Counted from the stretch's first letter, positions 34,369-43,269 are shown. The stretch is 64,000 nucleotides of DNA from JAWLDA01 sp041686855 (GCA_041686855.1 JAWLDA010000019.1:1-64000); one strand, 5' to 3'. The notes: generated by a model from the sequence alone, not told the origin. Translations and numbers: made by a program.

Positions 34369-35100
34369 GTGGCCATCGTCGCAGTAGAGGACGTCAAAAA
34401 AGTTTACCCCCTCGGCAAGACAGAGGTGCACGCGGTAAAGGGCGTCTCATTCGCCATCGACAAGGGCGAGTTTGTCGCCATCGTCGGACCCTCGGGCTCC
34501 GGGAAATCGACGATTCTCAACCTCATCGGATGCATCGACACACCGACATCGGGCACGGTCCGTATCGACGGGGTTGCCACCAGCAGCCTCAAGGACCGTG
34601 CTCTCACGCGCCTGCGTCATGAGGCGTTGGGCTTCATCTTTCAGTCATTCAACCTCATTCCGGTTTTAAACGTGTACGAAAACATCGAATTCCCCCTACT
34701 CCTCGGCAAGTCGACGACCAACAAGGCTGAGACCCGCGAGTGGCTCGAGTACCTGGTTCGGGCCGTCGGGCTCGAGGCGTTTCGCAAACATAAACCGAGT
34801 GAGCTCTCCGGCGGCCAGCGTCAGCGCGTGGCGATCGCCCGGGCCTTGGCGGGTCGGCCTAAGATTGTCCTGGCCGACGAGCCGACCGCCAACCTCGATT
34901 CTGAGACCGGCAAGAGTATCATCGAGTTGATGCGATCGATGAACGAGGAGTTAAAGACGACCTTTATCTTCTCTACCCACGACGGGCAGATCATGGAGGC
35001 GGCCGACCGCTTAATTCGGCTGCACGATGGACGCATCGCCGAAAGCGCCTCCACGGAGCAGGAGGCGCATGCCGAATCGGGCGCGGAGGCGACGCCATGA
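34369..35100 (+). CDS. LolD/MacB-type ABC ATPase
   Basis: 243 residues from GTG at 34369; GGAGGG sits 7 bp upstream and the longer in-frame extension crosses the terminator hairpin. Walker A GPSGSGKST, Q-loop FIFQSFNLIPVLNVYENIEFP, signature LSGGQRQR, Walker B IVLADEPTANLDS, switch H in FSTHDGQ. The FQSFNLIPxLxVxENIExP segment is the mark of the LolD/MacB family, which drives mechanotransmission through FtsX-like permeases. Its stop overlaps the FtsX-like gene. The whole set (ATPase, two permeases, LolA-like protein, barrel) suggests lipoprotein or lipid trafficking to an outer membrane. Confidence 0.92.
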   Translation: MAIVAVEDVKKVYPLGKTEVHAVKGVSFAIDKGEFVAIVGPSGSGKSTILNLIGCIDTPTSGTVRIDGVATSSLKDRALTRLRHEALGFIFQSFNLIPVLNVYENIEFPLLLGKSTTNKAETREWLEYLVRAVGLEAFRKHKPSELSGGQRQRVAIARALAGRPKIVLADEPTANLDSETGKSIIELMRSMNEELKTTFIFSTHDGQIMEAADRLIRLHDGRIAESASTEQEAHAESGAEATP

Positions 35101-36605
35101 GCGTCGTGTGGAAGATTGCGCTGCGCAACCTCAGGGAGCATCGCGTCAAGACCCTGATCATCGGCATGATCATCACACTGGGCATCGCTGTGTTAGTCGT
35201 CGGCAATTCGCTGATGGACACCGCCGCCGAGGGGATTCGACGCACGTACACCTCGAGTTACACCGGGGACTTCATGGTGACGGGCGTGCACCGGGGCAGT
35301 TTGACCCTCTTTGGCATGCAGGATATCGATAGTTTTGACGCTGTTATTCCTGAGATTCCCTCGTTCGACGAGGTGGTCGCGTTCGCCGAGCAACATCCGG
35401 AGGTCGTGGCGACGAGCCCCCAAGCGGCCGGACTGGCCATGGTCGATTACGAGGAGAACCGCAGTTACATGCAGTTGTTTGGGATCGACCCTGCGGCGTA
35501 CCAACGGATGTTTCCTGAGAGCATCGAGATTTTGGAGGGGCGTTTCTTGGCGCCGGGGGAGGAGGGGATTCTCCTTAACGCGCAGACCGCCTTTGAGCTC
35601 GAACGGAATCGTGCTCTGCCACTTGAGCCGGGCGAGTTGGTCCTCTTGACGGGGATGAACGAACTAAGCGGCGTCAAGGTGCGGGAAGTACCGGTGCGGG
35701 GGATCTTTCGCTTCCGCTACTCCAACCCTCAGCTTGACATGGTCTCGCTCATCGACATCGGCAACGTGCGCTCACTGGCGGGGATGAATCTCGCCAAGGT
35801 GAACGAGGCGGAGCTGAGCGAGGAGGAGGCGGCGCTCTTTGACGTCACCGACGCCGACGCACTCTTTGGCGGCGAGGACGAGCTTTCTAGCGACGAGGAC
35901 GCTCTCTTTGGGACAGAGCTGATCGAGTCGGTCGACGTGGTTTCAGGCGAGAGCCTCGACGAATCGCTCGTCTTTACACCGATGGAGCCGTCCGCCCCCC
36001 AGAGAAGCGACGAGGCCTCCAACGCGTGGCACTTCCTCCTCGTGGACGTGCGGGACGGCGCTGATCCGGCCCGAGTGGCCGCGGACTTTCAACGCTTCTT
36101 TTCCGAGCGAGGGATCGCGGCGACAACGAGCGACTGGCTGTCAGGCGCCGGGGCGCTCGCCGGTCTGGCCCACGGCATGAAGAGCATGTTCAACATTGTC
36201 ATCCTCGTGATCGCTGTGGTCGGAATCATCATCATTATGAACACGCTGGTCATCTCCGTGACGGAACGAATCACTGAGATTGGCACGATGCGGGCGCTGG
36301 GAGCGCAGAAGCGCTTCGTGCGGCGGATGATCGCCTGCGAGACGTTGATCACCTCCGGGGTGTTTGGGTTGCTCGGCGTCGCTGTCGGATGCATTCTTTT
36401 ATGGGTGTTGAACGCGACCGGACTGGAGGCGCCCAACGTCTTTTTCGAAATCCTCTTTGGCGGCAAGGTACTCCATCCCGTTCCATCCGTTGGCGCCATT
36501 CTGACGTCCCTGGGCGTCGTCGTCGTCATCGGCCTGATCGCCAGCGTGTATCCGACGTCAATTGCACTCAAGATTAAACCGGTCAAGGCGATGCAAGGCT
36601 CGTAG
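35097..36605 (+). CDS. FtsX-like permease with acidic LFG-repeat periplasmic domain
   Basis: 502 residues; ATG at 35097 overlaps the ATPase stop (ATGA). A first membrane helix at about 18-38, a large extracytoplasmic (MacB_PCD-like) domain to about 360, then three helices (about 362-385, 415-440, 465-490) with the ITEIGTMRALGAQKRFVRRM coupling helix. Within the external domain, residues 242-272 carry three acidic units, EEEAALFD, DADALFG and DEDALFG, inserted in an Asp/Glu-rich stretch. The same repeat occurs five times at the start of the outer-membrane barrel encoded 4 kb downstream. Confidence 0.88.
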   Translation: MSVVWKIALRNLREHRVKTLIIGMIITLGIAVLVVGNSLMDTAAEGIRRTYTSSYTGDFMVTGVHRGSLTLFGMQDIDSFDAVIPEIPSFDEVVAFAEQHPEVVATSPQAAGLAMVDYEENRSYMQLFGIDPAAYQRMFPESIEILEGRFLAPGEEGILLNAQTAFELERNRALPLEPGELVLLTGMNELSGVKVREVPVRGIFRFRYSNPQLDMVSLIDIGNVRSLAGMNLAKVNEAELSEEEAALFDVTDADALFGGEDELSSDEDALFGTELIESVDVVSGESLDESLVFTPMEPSAPQRSDEASNAWHFLLVDVRDGADPARVAADFQRFFSERGIAATTSDWLSGAGALAGLAHGMKSMFNIVILVIAVVGIIIIMNTLVISVTERITEIGTMRALGAQKRFVRRMIACETLITSGVFGLLGVAVGCILLWVLNATGLEAPNVFFEILFGGKVLHPVPSVGAILTSLGVVVVIGLIASVYPTSIALKIKPVKAMQGS

Positions 36606-36631
36606 GAGCAGGCTCCCGATAGGATCCGTTG

Positions 36632-36691
36632 GGATTCCCCTAAGGATTCCCCTAAGGATTCCGCTAAAGATTTCCCTAAACGAGTCTCTAA
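36632..36691. repeat. Exact-period 12-bp tandem array after the FtsX gene
   Basis: Five 12-bp units: GGATTCCCCTAA twice, GGATTCCGCTAA, AGATTTCCCTAA, ACGAGTCTCTAA. They follow the TAG of the permease, whose end GGCTCGTAGGA recurs just downstream as GGCTCCCGATAGGA, so the array may have grown from the gene's 3' end. Most units keep a TAA. Confidence 0.85.
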
Positions 36692-36723
36692 AGAACGGGA
36701 TCCCTTTAAAGGAGGGGTGACGC

Positions 36724-38079
36724 GTGGTCCTACTCAATATCGCTGTGCGCAACGCGGTGCGACAATCAAAACGAAGCCTCCTCCTCGCCGGCGCCATCGC
36801 CTTTGGCGTCATGGTGATCACGTTGCTTAACGCCTTTACGGCAGGCGTGGTAGAGAACATCAAGGTGAACATGGCCTACGCGTTCGGCGGCCACATCTTT
36901 ATCAGCGGGTCGGAGTTGAGTGAGACAGGGCGCGTCGTGGGACGCATCAGCGAACCCGAACGGCTCGAGCAGACGCTCGCCAACGCCGACGTGACCCTGG
37001 CCTCGATGCACCGGCGGTCGCGGGCGATGGCGACCGTGATCTTTGGGGCGCGGCAGGCGACCGAACGCATCGACGGCGTCAACTTCCGGGTCGAGACGGA
37101 GCTGGCTAAGGGACTCCCGCTACGAGCAGGCTCCCTTGAGCAGCTCGGCACTGAGCCGCAGGCGATCCTCCTTACGGGACTCACCGCCGAAAAGCTCGGC
37201 GTCGTCGTCGGCGAGCAGGTCCTCGTACGTCTCACAACGGTCAACGGCCAGCAAAACGTCGGTGAGTTTTTGGTGGTCGGTGTGGTCGAGGACGGTGGCA
37301 ATCTTGGGCTGGCCTCAGCTTACGCCGATCTGAGCACCCTGAATGCGCTCCTGGGGCTGGGGCCGGACGAGTACCAAATGCTCAACTTGGTGTTAGACGA
37401 CATACGGGCGGTCAATCCGGCGGCCGATGCGCTGGTTCAACAGAGCCGAAACGACGGCCTCAACGTGGTCCGGCCCTTGCAGGAGATCTCCAGCGATCCC
37501 CTCGAGGCCCAGTTGCAAGGGCAGGAGGCGGTGGGTCAACTCTTTGGCCAAACCTTCTCCACCTCCACCGACGAGACGTGGGAAGGGACAAAGTTTCAAG
37601 TGACGACGCTGAATGAGATCCTGGAGCCTGTGGAGTCGGCGCTCGTCGTCCTTGACGCCATCGCAATGGGTATCTTCCTCATTCTACTGGTGATCACCAT
37701 GGTAGGCATTTTGAACACGTTTCGGATGATCCTGATCGAGCGGACCCGCGAGATCGGCACGATGCGGGCTTTTGGGATGCAACGAGCCGCGGTGCGGCGC
37801 ATCTTTTTGCTGGAGGCGGCCGTGATTGCACTGGGCGGGGGCGCGATCGGGATCGGACTGGCCGGGGTCGTTGCGGCCGTCGTCTCCCAAATCTCGTTTG
37901 CCCACCTTCCCCAGCTTCAGTTCTTCACGGATAACGGTCACTTCACGTTTTGGCTAACGCCGGGAGATGCGGTCTCCAACCTGATCATTCTCCTCGTGAT
38001 GAGCCTTTTGGCGGCTTTCTTCCCGGCCAATGCCGCGGCCCGGTTGCGGCCAGCGAAGGCGCTGGGCGCCCACTTTTAG
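36724..38079 (+). CDS. FtsX-like permease (second)
   Basis: 451 residues from GTG at 36724 with AAAGGAGG upstream. Same topology as the previous gene: helix at about 15-40, external domain to ~300, then three helices (about 310-340, 355-390, 415-440) with TREIGTMRAFGMQRAAVRRI. LolC/LolE-type proteins work as a pair with one LolD ATPase dimer, which fits this ATPase plus two unlike permeases. It lacks the LFG repeats. Confidence 0.9.
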   Translation: MVLLNIAVRNAVRQSKRSLLLAGAIAFGVMVITLLNAFTAGVVENIKVNMAYAFGGHIFISGSELSETGRVVGRISEPERLEQTLANADVTLASMHRRSRAMATVIFGARQATERIDGVNFRVETELAKGLPLRAGSLEQLGTEPQAILLTGLTAEKLGVVVGEQVLVRLTTVNGQQNVGEFLVVGVVEDGGNLGLASAYADLSTLNALLGLGPDEYQMLNLVLDDIRAVNPAADALVQQSRNDGLNVVRPLQEISSDPLEAQLQGQEAVGQLFGQTFSTSTDETWEGTKFQVTTLNEILEPVESALVVLDAIAMGIFLILLVITMVGILNTFRMILIERTREIGTMRAFGMQRAAVRRIFLLEAAVIALGGGAIGIGLAGVVAAVVSQISFAHLPQLQFFTDNGHFTFWLTPGDAVSNLIILLVMSLLAAFFPANAAARLRPAKALGAHF

Positions 38080-38087
38080 CGGGCCGT

Positions 38088-38180
38088 CGGAGCGGGTGAC
38101 GAGCGGACTGGAGTGGGTGGCGAGTAGACCGGAGCGGATGGCAAGTAGAGCCGGCACTGAGTAGCGGGTGGCAAGGCGGA
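38088..38180. repeat. Degenerate ~21-bp tandem array after the second FtsX gene
   Basis: Units such as CGGAGCGGGTGACGAGCGGA, CTGGAGTGGGTGGCGAGTAG + A, CCGGAGCGGATGGCAAGTAG + AG and a longer fourth copy, starting 8 bp after the permease stop TAG (38077-38079). The stop context TAGCGGG reappears in the units as GAGCGGG and TAGCGGG. Confidence 0.7.
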
Positions 38181-38241
38181 GCGGTCTGGGCGTTCGTGGT
38201 TGACAGCACGACATGTTTGACGGGTGGAAGGGGCTGGCGGT

Positions 38242-39078
38242 ATGAGAAGCGTTTCTCTACAGCGAGATCTTTGGCGAGGTCTGGGAGGATGGATGGCGGC
38301 GTGGCTGCTAGTCGGTGCGTTCGTTCTCTTGGGCACGGGCTCCGGCTCGGCCCGGGCGGCCGAGAATGCCGATCCAGCCCAGAATTCCGGTTCAGCCGAG
38401 ATCGCTCGTGTCTTGGAGGCGCTCGACCAGCAGAGCAACTTTACCGGCGCCGACTTCTCCGCTGTGATGACCATGATTACGCAAGATCCCGAGAAGGGCC
38501 TGGAGAAGTTGGTCGTGCGGCAGTTTCGGCGGGACGCGGAGGATAAGTTCCTTCTGCTCATCGAAGAGCCAAGCGCCCAGCGGGGGCAAGGGTACCTGCG
38601 AGACGGCGAGAGCCTCTGGTTTTACGACCCGGAGAGCCGCAAATTCTCACACACCTCCCTTAAGGAGAGCTTTGAAGGGAGCGACGCCCGGAACTCTGAC
38701 TTCGCTCAAAGCCGCCTCTCAGACGATTACCGTGTGACGGCGTACGAGGAAGGACGACTCGGGCAGTACGACGTGTACGTGATCGAGTTAGAGGCAGTCA
38801 ACTCTGAGGTGACGTACCCCTACCTCAAGTTGTGGGTGACACGGGAGTCGAATCTGCTTCTCAAGTCCGAAGATTACAGTCTGACGCGGCGTTTGATGCG
38901 CACGGCGCTCTTCCCCAGCTACGCTCGAGTGGGCGACTCTGTTGTGCCCAAGCAGATGCTTTTTATCGACGAGTTGGTGCAGGGGAAGCGAACACAGATC
39001 ACGCTGACGCAGATGTCGGTCGATCCGCTACCGCCGAATGTGTTCACCAAGGCCTTTGTTGAGCGGGTGAATCGCTGA
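38242..39078 (+). CDS. LolA-like outer-membrane lipoprotein-sorting protein
   Basis: 278 residues from ATG at 38242 (AAGGGG 10 bp upstream). N-terminal signal sequence with the hydrophobic run WMAAWLLVGAFVLLGTGSGS then ARAAEN. The mature part has the LolA/LolB half-barrel pattern: FTGADFSAVMTMITQDPEKG, RRDAEDKFLLLIEEPSAQRG, LWFYDPESRKF, YPYLKLWVTRESNLLLKSED. It would bind lipid or lipoprotein in the periplasm and carry it from the FtsX-like exporter to the outer membrane. Its stop overlaps the barrel gene start (TGATG), so the two are translationally coupled. Confidence 0.88.
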   Translation: MRSVSLQRDLWRGLGGWMAAWLLVGAFVLLGTGSGSARAAENADPAQNSGSAEIARVLEALDQQSNFTGADFSAVMTMITQDPEKGLEKLVVRQFRRDAEDKFLLLIEEPSAQRGQGYLRDGESLWFYDPESRKFSHTSLKESFEGSDARNSDFAQSRLSDDYRVTAYEEGRLGQYDVYVIELEAVNSEVTYPYLKLWVTRESNLLLKSEDYSLTRRLMRTALFPSYARVGDSVVPKQMLFIDELVQGKRTQITLTQMSVDPLPPNVFTKAFVERVNR

Positions 39079-40541
39079 TGCGCAGCGTACTACTCGTCAT
39101 CGCCTTCGCCATAACGCTCGCCGTTGCGTCGTCCACGCCTCTCGTTCCCAGGGCATCGGCCCAGGAGGTTCTCAGCGCCGACGAAGAGCGGCTCTTCGTC
39201 GCAGTGGAAGACGGGCTCTTTGGGAGTGATGGGGACACGTTCCCCAGCGGCGAGGATGAGCTCTTTGAGACAGACGACGAGGCGCTGTTTGGTTCCGACG
39301 AAGACGACCTCTTTGGCGGCGGCCGGGGCGGCCTCTTGCAAGAGGTCGACTCGTCCAACGGCGACGGGGTCTCGCTGGTGGACGAGTTGCTGGTCCGAGA
39401 CCGGCCGGAGGTGGGCCTCACCTACCGCCTCGCGCTGCAGTCTGACTGGGTGTGGCCCCGAGTGACGCCGTCGTCGCCGGTGAGGGTCCCGGAACATCGG
39501 TTGGGACTGCAACTGAACGGCTCGATCTTTGTTGACGCCCGCCCGAGGCCCGACTTCCGCCTCTTTGCCAAGGCGAGAGCCGAAGCGAACCCGTCGACTC
39601 CTCTCCTGCAATTGCACGAGTTGTTCGCCGACTTCAACCTCGACGAGCGAGTCTTCTTTCGCGGCGGGAAGCAACAGATCTCTTGGGGCGTCGGTTACTT
39701 TTTTAGTCCGGCGGATATTGTGAACATCGGGCGGCTCGACCCCGAAAACCCCGAAGCCGACCGAGAGGGTCCTGTCGCCCTCAAAGTCAACCTACCTGTG
39801 GGCTCCAACAACTACTACGTCCACCTGATCGCGGATCGTGACGGAGCGACCTCCCACCTGGCGGTGGCCCCCAAAGCCGAGGTGGTCTTGGGCGGATCCG
39901 AGTGGGGGCTGGGCGCGTACGTCCGGGAGAGGAAGGCGCCGCGGGGCATGGTCACCCTGTCGAGTTCATGGGGACCCATCAGCCTCTTTGGGGAAGGCGT
40001 CCTTAGTTACGGCTCGGATAAGCGCTTTGTGCAGGAAGCGACGGGACCGGGCTCGCCGGCGCTTGCCGTGGTGCGACGGACGGACGAGCCCTTCGCCCAT
40101 GCGACGTTTGGCGCTCGCTTGGCTGTGACTGATCCCCAAGGCCGCTATTCAGTCTCTGCGGCGGCGCAGTACGCCTTTAACGGAGAGGGATATCCGCCCG
40201 GTTTTCTGGCGGAGAATGGCGATGAGATTCAGGCGCTCGTTAACTCCGGGGCACTTTCACCGGCGGACTTGCGCAATTCGGGGCGGCACTACGCCGCGCT
40301 CTCGCTGGGGTGGACGAAGGCCTTAAACTCGAGGTACTCCCCGAACCTCTTTTGGATGGGGAATTTACAGGACGGATCCGGGATGGCCACGGCCACACTC
40401 GGCGTTGATCTGTGGCAGGAGATCGACGCCTCGATTGGGCTGCGTCGGACCTACGGACCGATCGGCGGCGAATTCGCCCCTGGCGGCGGTGAGACGACCC
40501 TCTTTTTTCGGGTGAGTCTGGGCAGCGATCGCGCGTACTAG
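39078..40541 (+). CDS. Predicted outer-membrane beta-barrel with N-terminal acidic LFG repeats
   Basis: 487 residues from ATG at 39078. Signal peptide MRSVLLVIAFAITLAVASST to about residue 29 (SAQE). Residues 35-80 carry five acidic units, DEERLF, EDGLFG, EDELFE, DEALFG and EDDLFG. From about 100 onward the sequence alternates hydrophobic and polar residues in many short strands ending in aromatic residues (LTYRLALQSDWVW, LGLQLNGSIFVDARP, SVSAAAQYAFN) and finishes TLFFRVSLGSDRAY, a typical barrel end. It resembles DUF1302-like barrels by pattern only. Likely receives cargo from, or forms a complex with, the LolA-like and FtsX proteins. Confidence 0.75.
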   Translation: MRSVLLVIAFAITLAVASSTPLVPRASAQEVLSADEERLFVAVEDGLFGSDGDTFPSGEDELFETDDEALFGSDEDDLFGGGRGGLLQEVDSSNGDGVSLVDELLVRDRPEVGLTYRLALQSDWVWPRVTPSSPVRVPEHRLGLQLNGSIFVDARPRPDFRLFAKARAEANPSTPLLQLHELFADFNLDERVFFRGGKQQISWGVGYFFSPADIVNIGRLDPENPEADREGPVALKVNLPVGSNNYYVHLIADRDGATSHLAVAPKAEVVLGGSEWGLGAYVRERKAPRGMVTLSSSWGPISLFGEGVLSYGSDKRFVQEATGPGSPALAVVRRTDEPFAHATFGARLAVTDPQGRYSVSAAAQYAFNGEGYPPGFLAENGDEIQALVNSGALSPADLRNSGRHYAALSLGWTKALNSRYSPNLFWMGNLQDGSGMATATLGVDLWQEIDASIGLRRTYGPIGGEFAPGGGETTLFFRVSLGSDRAY

Positions 40542-40909
40542 AGGGAACTGTGTGGGCTCTCCGGGCTCGAGTTCGATGCATTCGGGTTGACCATCGGGCA
40601 GTTGGGTCGGCCGTAGTAGACGCAATCTTTGGGGTACGTCTGCGCCCCCGATTCGGTAGTGAAGTCGTAGAACTCGCACCGGGGACGGGAGTCGTCCGCC
40701 TCCTCACGCTCGAAGCACATGCCGGCGTAGGAGGCCGCGTGTTCGAGACTCTTCCAGACGAGCCACTGAGGCTCTTCGTCGACGAGGCAGCGCCCGACGA
40801 TGGCACCCGTGTGGAAGGCGCCGCCCCACTCCTTTACCCCGTGGGGAACGTCCCGCTTAGACTGGAAGTGGCGACAGTGTCCACATTGCAGAAAGGCAAA
40901 CCTCTTCAC
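40538..40909 (-). CDS. Cysteine-rich protein of unknown function
   Basis: 123 residues from GTG at 40909, chosen because GGGGAGGG lies 6 bp before it and it overlaps the upstream M14 gene stop by 4 bp. The start VKRFAFLQCGHCRHFQ and later GRCL, GMCFE, RCEFYDF, KDCVYYG and PNCPM give eight cysteines, with CxxC and a His, so one or two zinc sites are likely. No family recognised. The gene overlaps the barrel gene tail by 4 bp convergently. Translational coupling to the M14 peptidase suggests a shared role. Confidence 0.7.
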   Translation of the reverse strand: MKRFAFLQCGHCRHFQSKRDVPHGVKEWGGAFHTGAIVGRCLVDEEPQWLVWKSLEHAASYAGMCFEREEADDSRPRCEFYDFTTESGAQTYPKDCVYYGRPNCPMVNPNASNSSPESPHSSL

Positions 40910-41682
40910 CGTGAACCCTCCCCGGAAAAATAGCGACACGTCTCTTGAATGGCTCGCACGTGGAGTTCGGCGCGTAGTGACAAGGCAAGCAGCCCTGGTG
41001 TCTCGACGGTGACCGTGTGCGGCGCGTGGTGCGCGTACACGTAGAGCGCGATGGGGGCGTGCTCGAAGTCGCGGGCCTCTTCGCGTGGGAACGGGACCGA
41101 GATCATGCCGTCTGCCGTCTCCAACGTGTCGACCTTCTCTTTGTCCGCAAGCGCAACATCTGGGCGGGCGAGGTCGAGAATACGGCGTCCGAGAGTCGGC
41201 CCATCGCTGGTGGGCGCCGGATCGATCACTTCGTAAAGGTACATAGCGGTGAAATCACAGTCCTCGTGGAGATCGAGGAAGAAGTCGAACTGTTGGTTGG
41301 CGATCTGGTCGCGGAAGGCTTGGACCGCGGGGTGGCGCGGCGCGTCAAACTGCCGGTTGAGATCGTTGCCGTCCGCGGCGTAACGAATTCCCCGCTCGAA
41401 ACCCCACGGGTTGAGACAGGGAAAGATCGTAAAGCGGAACTGGTCGAGCCACACCTCGGCGTGATCGGCAAGCCACTGCTGAAGCCCGACCACGGCGGCC
41501 GGCTCCTCGCCGTGAATCCCCGCGTCGATGAGGATTGACGGAATGGTAGCCCCTTTAGTGGGCGCCGTTGGCTCGTGCGTCAGCGCGAAGAGGGGGTACC
41601 CGTCGGCTGAACCGATCTCGTGCACGCTCCACCCGCGGCGAGCCATGGATTTCACGGTACGGATGACGTCGGAGTAATTCAT
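40906..41682 (-). CDS. M14-family zinc carboxypeptidase
   Basis: 258 residues from ATG at 41682. The longer frame to 41802 adds repeat-derived sequence. GIHGEEPAAV (H and E zinc ligands, residues about 55-58), LNPWGFERGIRY, NDLNRQF, and DLHEDCD (third ligand His) are the M14 pattern; the C-terminal VTVETPG holds the catalytic Glu. Cytoplasmic. Close to the MpaA/DUF2817-like compact members that trim murein tripeptide, so a peptidoglycan-recycling role is plausible but unproven. Confidence 0.85.
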   Translation of the reverse strand: MNYSDVIRTVKSMARRGWSVHEIGSADGYPLFALTHEPTAPTKGATIPSILIDAGIHGEEPAAVVGLQQWLADHAEVWLDQFRFTIFPCLNPWGFERGIRYAADGNDLNRQFDAPRHPAVQAFRDQIANQQFDFFLDLHEDCDFTAMYLYEVIDPAPTSDGPTLGRRILDLARPDVALADKEKVDTLETADGMISVPFPREEARDFEHAPIALYVYAHHAPHTVTVETPGLLALSLRAELHVRAIQETCRYFSGEGSR

Positions 41683-41744
41683 GTCTCTTAGTTTTGCCGT
41701 AAGAGCGCCATCTCCTTCGTCGTCAGAGGCTGCTCCAAATTGGT

Positions 41745-41850
41745 GCCAAGTCGACCCTACATCGGGCCGAAATCGACCGCAAGCCGACTCCAAACCGCTC
41801 AAACCGACCCCAGACCTACCTCAAGCCTACCTCAAGCCTACCTTAATCCG
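41745..41850. repeat. Degenerate 10-11-bp tandem array upstream of the M14 gene
   Basis: Pyrimidine/adenine-rich units: CCTACCTCAAG at 41815-41825 and 41826-41836 exactly, CCTACCTTAAT at 41837-41847, preceded by weaker copies (CCGACTCCAAA, CCGCTCAAA, CCGACCCCAG). Lies in the gap between the M14 gene start and the solute-binding protein stop. Confidence 0.8.
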
Positions 41851-41873
41851 CCCTATACGATTGCTCAATAAGA

Positions 41874-41899
41874 GAAACGGCCCCGTAAGGGACCGTTTC
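41874..41899 (-). terminator. Hairpin downstream of the solute-binding protein gene
   Basis: GAAACGG (41874-41880) pairs with CCGTTTC (41893-41899); three further C-G pairs follow after one mismatch, with a GTAA loop. On the minus strand it lies 80 bp after the solute-binding protein stop and precedes TCTTATT. Confidence 0.55.
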
Positions 41900-41979
41900 C
41901 GCGAGGTTCTTTTGGTTTGAAATCGATTCCTAGTCAAGGTCTGCGCCTCGCAATGGGCTAGGCCGACGCATCAGACCGA

Positions 41980-43269
41980 CTAGTTGCGACCGGCGGCTAT
42001 CTCCTCGCGCAGGACGGAGTTCATCACGCGCTCTGCCTCTTCGAGCGCCGCTGAATTCCCCGTCTCGCCTTTGACGGCTTTTAAGAGGATGTCGCCGCCA
42101 AGCGAGTGTACTTTCCCCCAGTAGCCGTGGCGGGCGCCGTAGGTGTAGAGCGGTTTGTTAAAGAGTGCGACCATCTCCGGCGCCAGCGCGTAGGGGTAGA
42201 GCTCCTGAATCTCATTAAACATCGAGCGCCGCACCGGCAGCCATTGACCCTGGATCTCGTAGAAGCCCCTTAGCACGTCCGCCTGCAAAAACGCTTCCAT
42301 CGCTCGCCAGGCCTCGTCCGGGTGCTCGGTGGTGGCGAGCATGTATATGTTGCCTGCATTGTGCCGCACGACATCTTGACCGGGCTCAGGGCCGACGACG
42401 GAGCGGAGCGAAAGATTGGTCGATCCGACGTCGAGCGTCATGGCCGGGTACGTCGCCGCGCTCATGATGGCGGTCGAACCGTTGACGACACCGTCGTAGC
42501 TGTGGCCTCCGGTGGCGAAGTTGGGCATGCCTGTCGCCCACAGCTCTTGGATGAAGTCAAGGGCCTGATGACCGCGTTCGTTGTTGAGTGTGACGTTTGA
42601 GTCGCCGATGTAGAGGAGACCTTGGCCCAACTGCTCCATGTACATATGCATGTCGTAGATCAGAATCAAATTGTTCGCAGAGCTGGTGTAACCAAACCGC
42701 TCAACGACACCGTCACTGCCGAGTCGAGTGTTGGCCCGCGCTGCCGCGATGAGCTCTTCCCAGTCCTGCGGGAACGCCACGCCGTTTTGCTCAAAGACGT
42801 CCGCGTTGTACAGGTCAAAGATGGGCCACATGCCGTAGGGGAGGGCATGGAGGCGACCCTTCTCGTCTCGCAGTGCGTCGAGTACGTCCGGCAAAAAATC
42901 GTCGCGGTCGGCCATCTTGTCGACGTACTCATCGATCGGTCGAGAGATGCCCTGTGTGATCCATTCGACCATCAGGTTGCTGGGCATATAGGCGAGGTCG
43001 GGGCCGACGCCGGTTGCAGAGGCGACGAGCAGCTTCTCCCTTAGCTCCGAGAAGGAGCTCAACACTACGTCGAGCTCGATGTCGGGATTGGCTTCGTTGA
43101 AGTCCGCTTCAAACGCTTCGGCCCACGCTTCCGTCCCGGGGGCGTGGTAAATCCACATCGAGATCGGTGTCTGTGCTGCGCTCGGGAAGGCAGCGGTGAG
43201 GACCAATGCAAGGCTAAAGAAGAGAGCGACGATGGGTGACGTTTTGCGTGATGAGAGCCGATGATACAT
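41980..43269 (-). CDS. ABC sugar-type solute-binding protein (second)
   Basis: 429 residues from ATG at 43269 with GGAG 10 bp upstream. Signal peptide IVALFFSLALVLTAAFPSAA then QTPISMWIYHAPG. Family-1 layout: DIELDVVLSSFSELREKLL, GVGPDLAYMP, ALPYGMWPIFDLYN, AAMSA-like hinge, WRAMEAFLQ. Aromatic residues in the cleft suggest a sugar or oligosaccharide. No permease or ATPase is adjacent. Downstream of an alpha/beta hydrolase gene in the same direction (40-bp gap), so the hydrolase may act on the imported compound. Only distant similarity to the binding protein at 6465. Confidence 0.88.
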   Translation of the reverse strand: MYHRLSSRKTSPIVALFFSLALVLTAAFPSAAQTPISMWIYHAPGTEAWAEAFEADFNEANPDIELDVVLSSFSELREKLLVASATGVGPDLAYMPSNLMVEWITQGISRPIDEYVDKMADRDDFLPDVLDALRDEKGRLHALPYGMWPIFDLYNADVFEQNGVAFPQDWEELIAAARANTRLGSDGVVERFGYTSSANNLILIYDMHMYMEQLGQGLLYIGDSNVTLNNERGHQALDFIQELWATGMPNFATGGHSYDGVVNGSTAIMSAATYPAMTLDVGSTNLSLRSVVGPEPGQDVVRHNAGNIYMLATTEHPDEAWRAMEAFLQADVLRGFYEIQGQWLPVRRSMFNEIQELYPYALAPEMVALFNKPLYTYGARHGYWGKVHSLGGDILLKAVKGETGNSAALEEAERVMNSVLREEIAAGRN

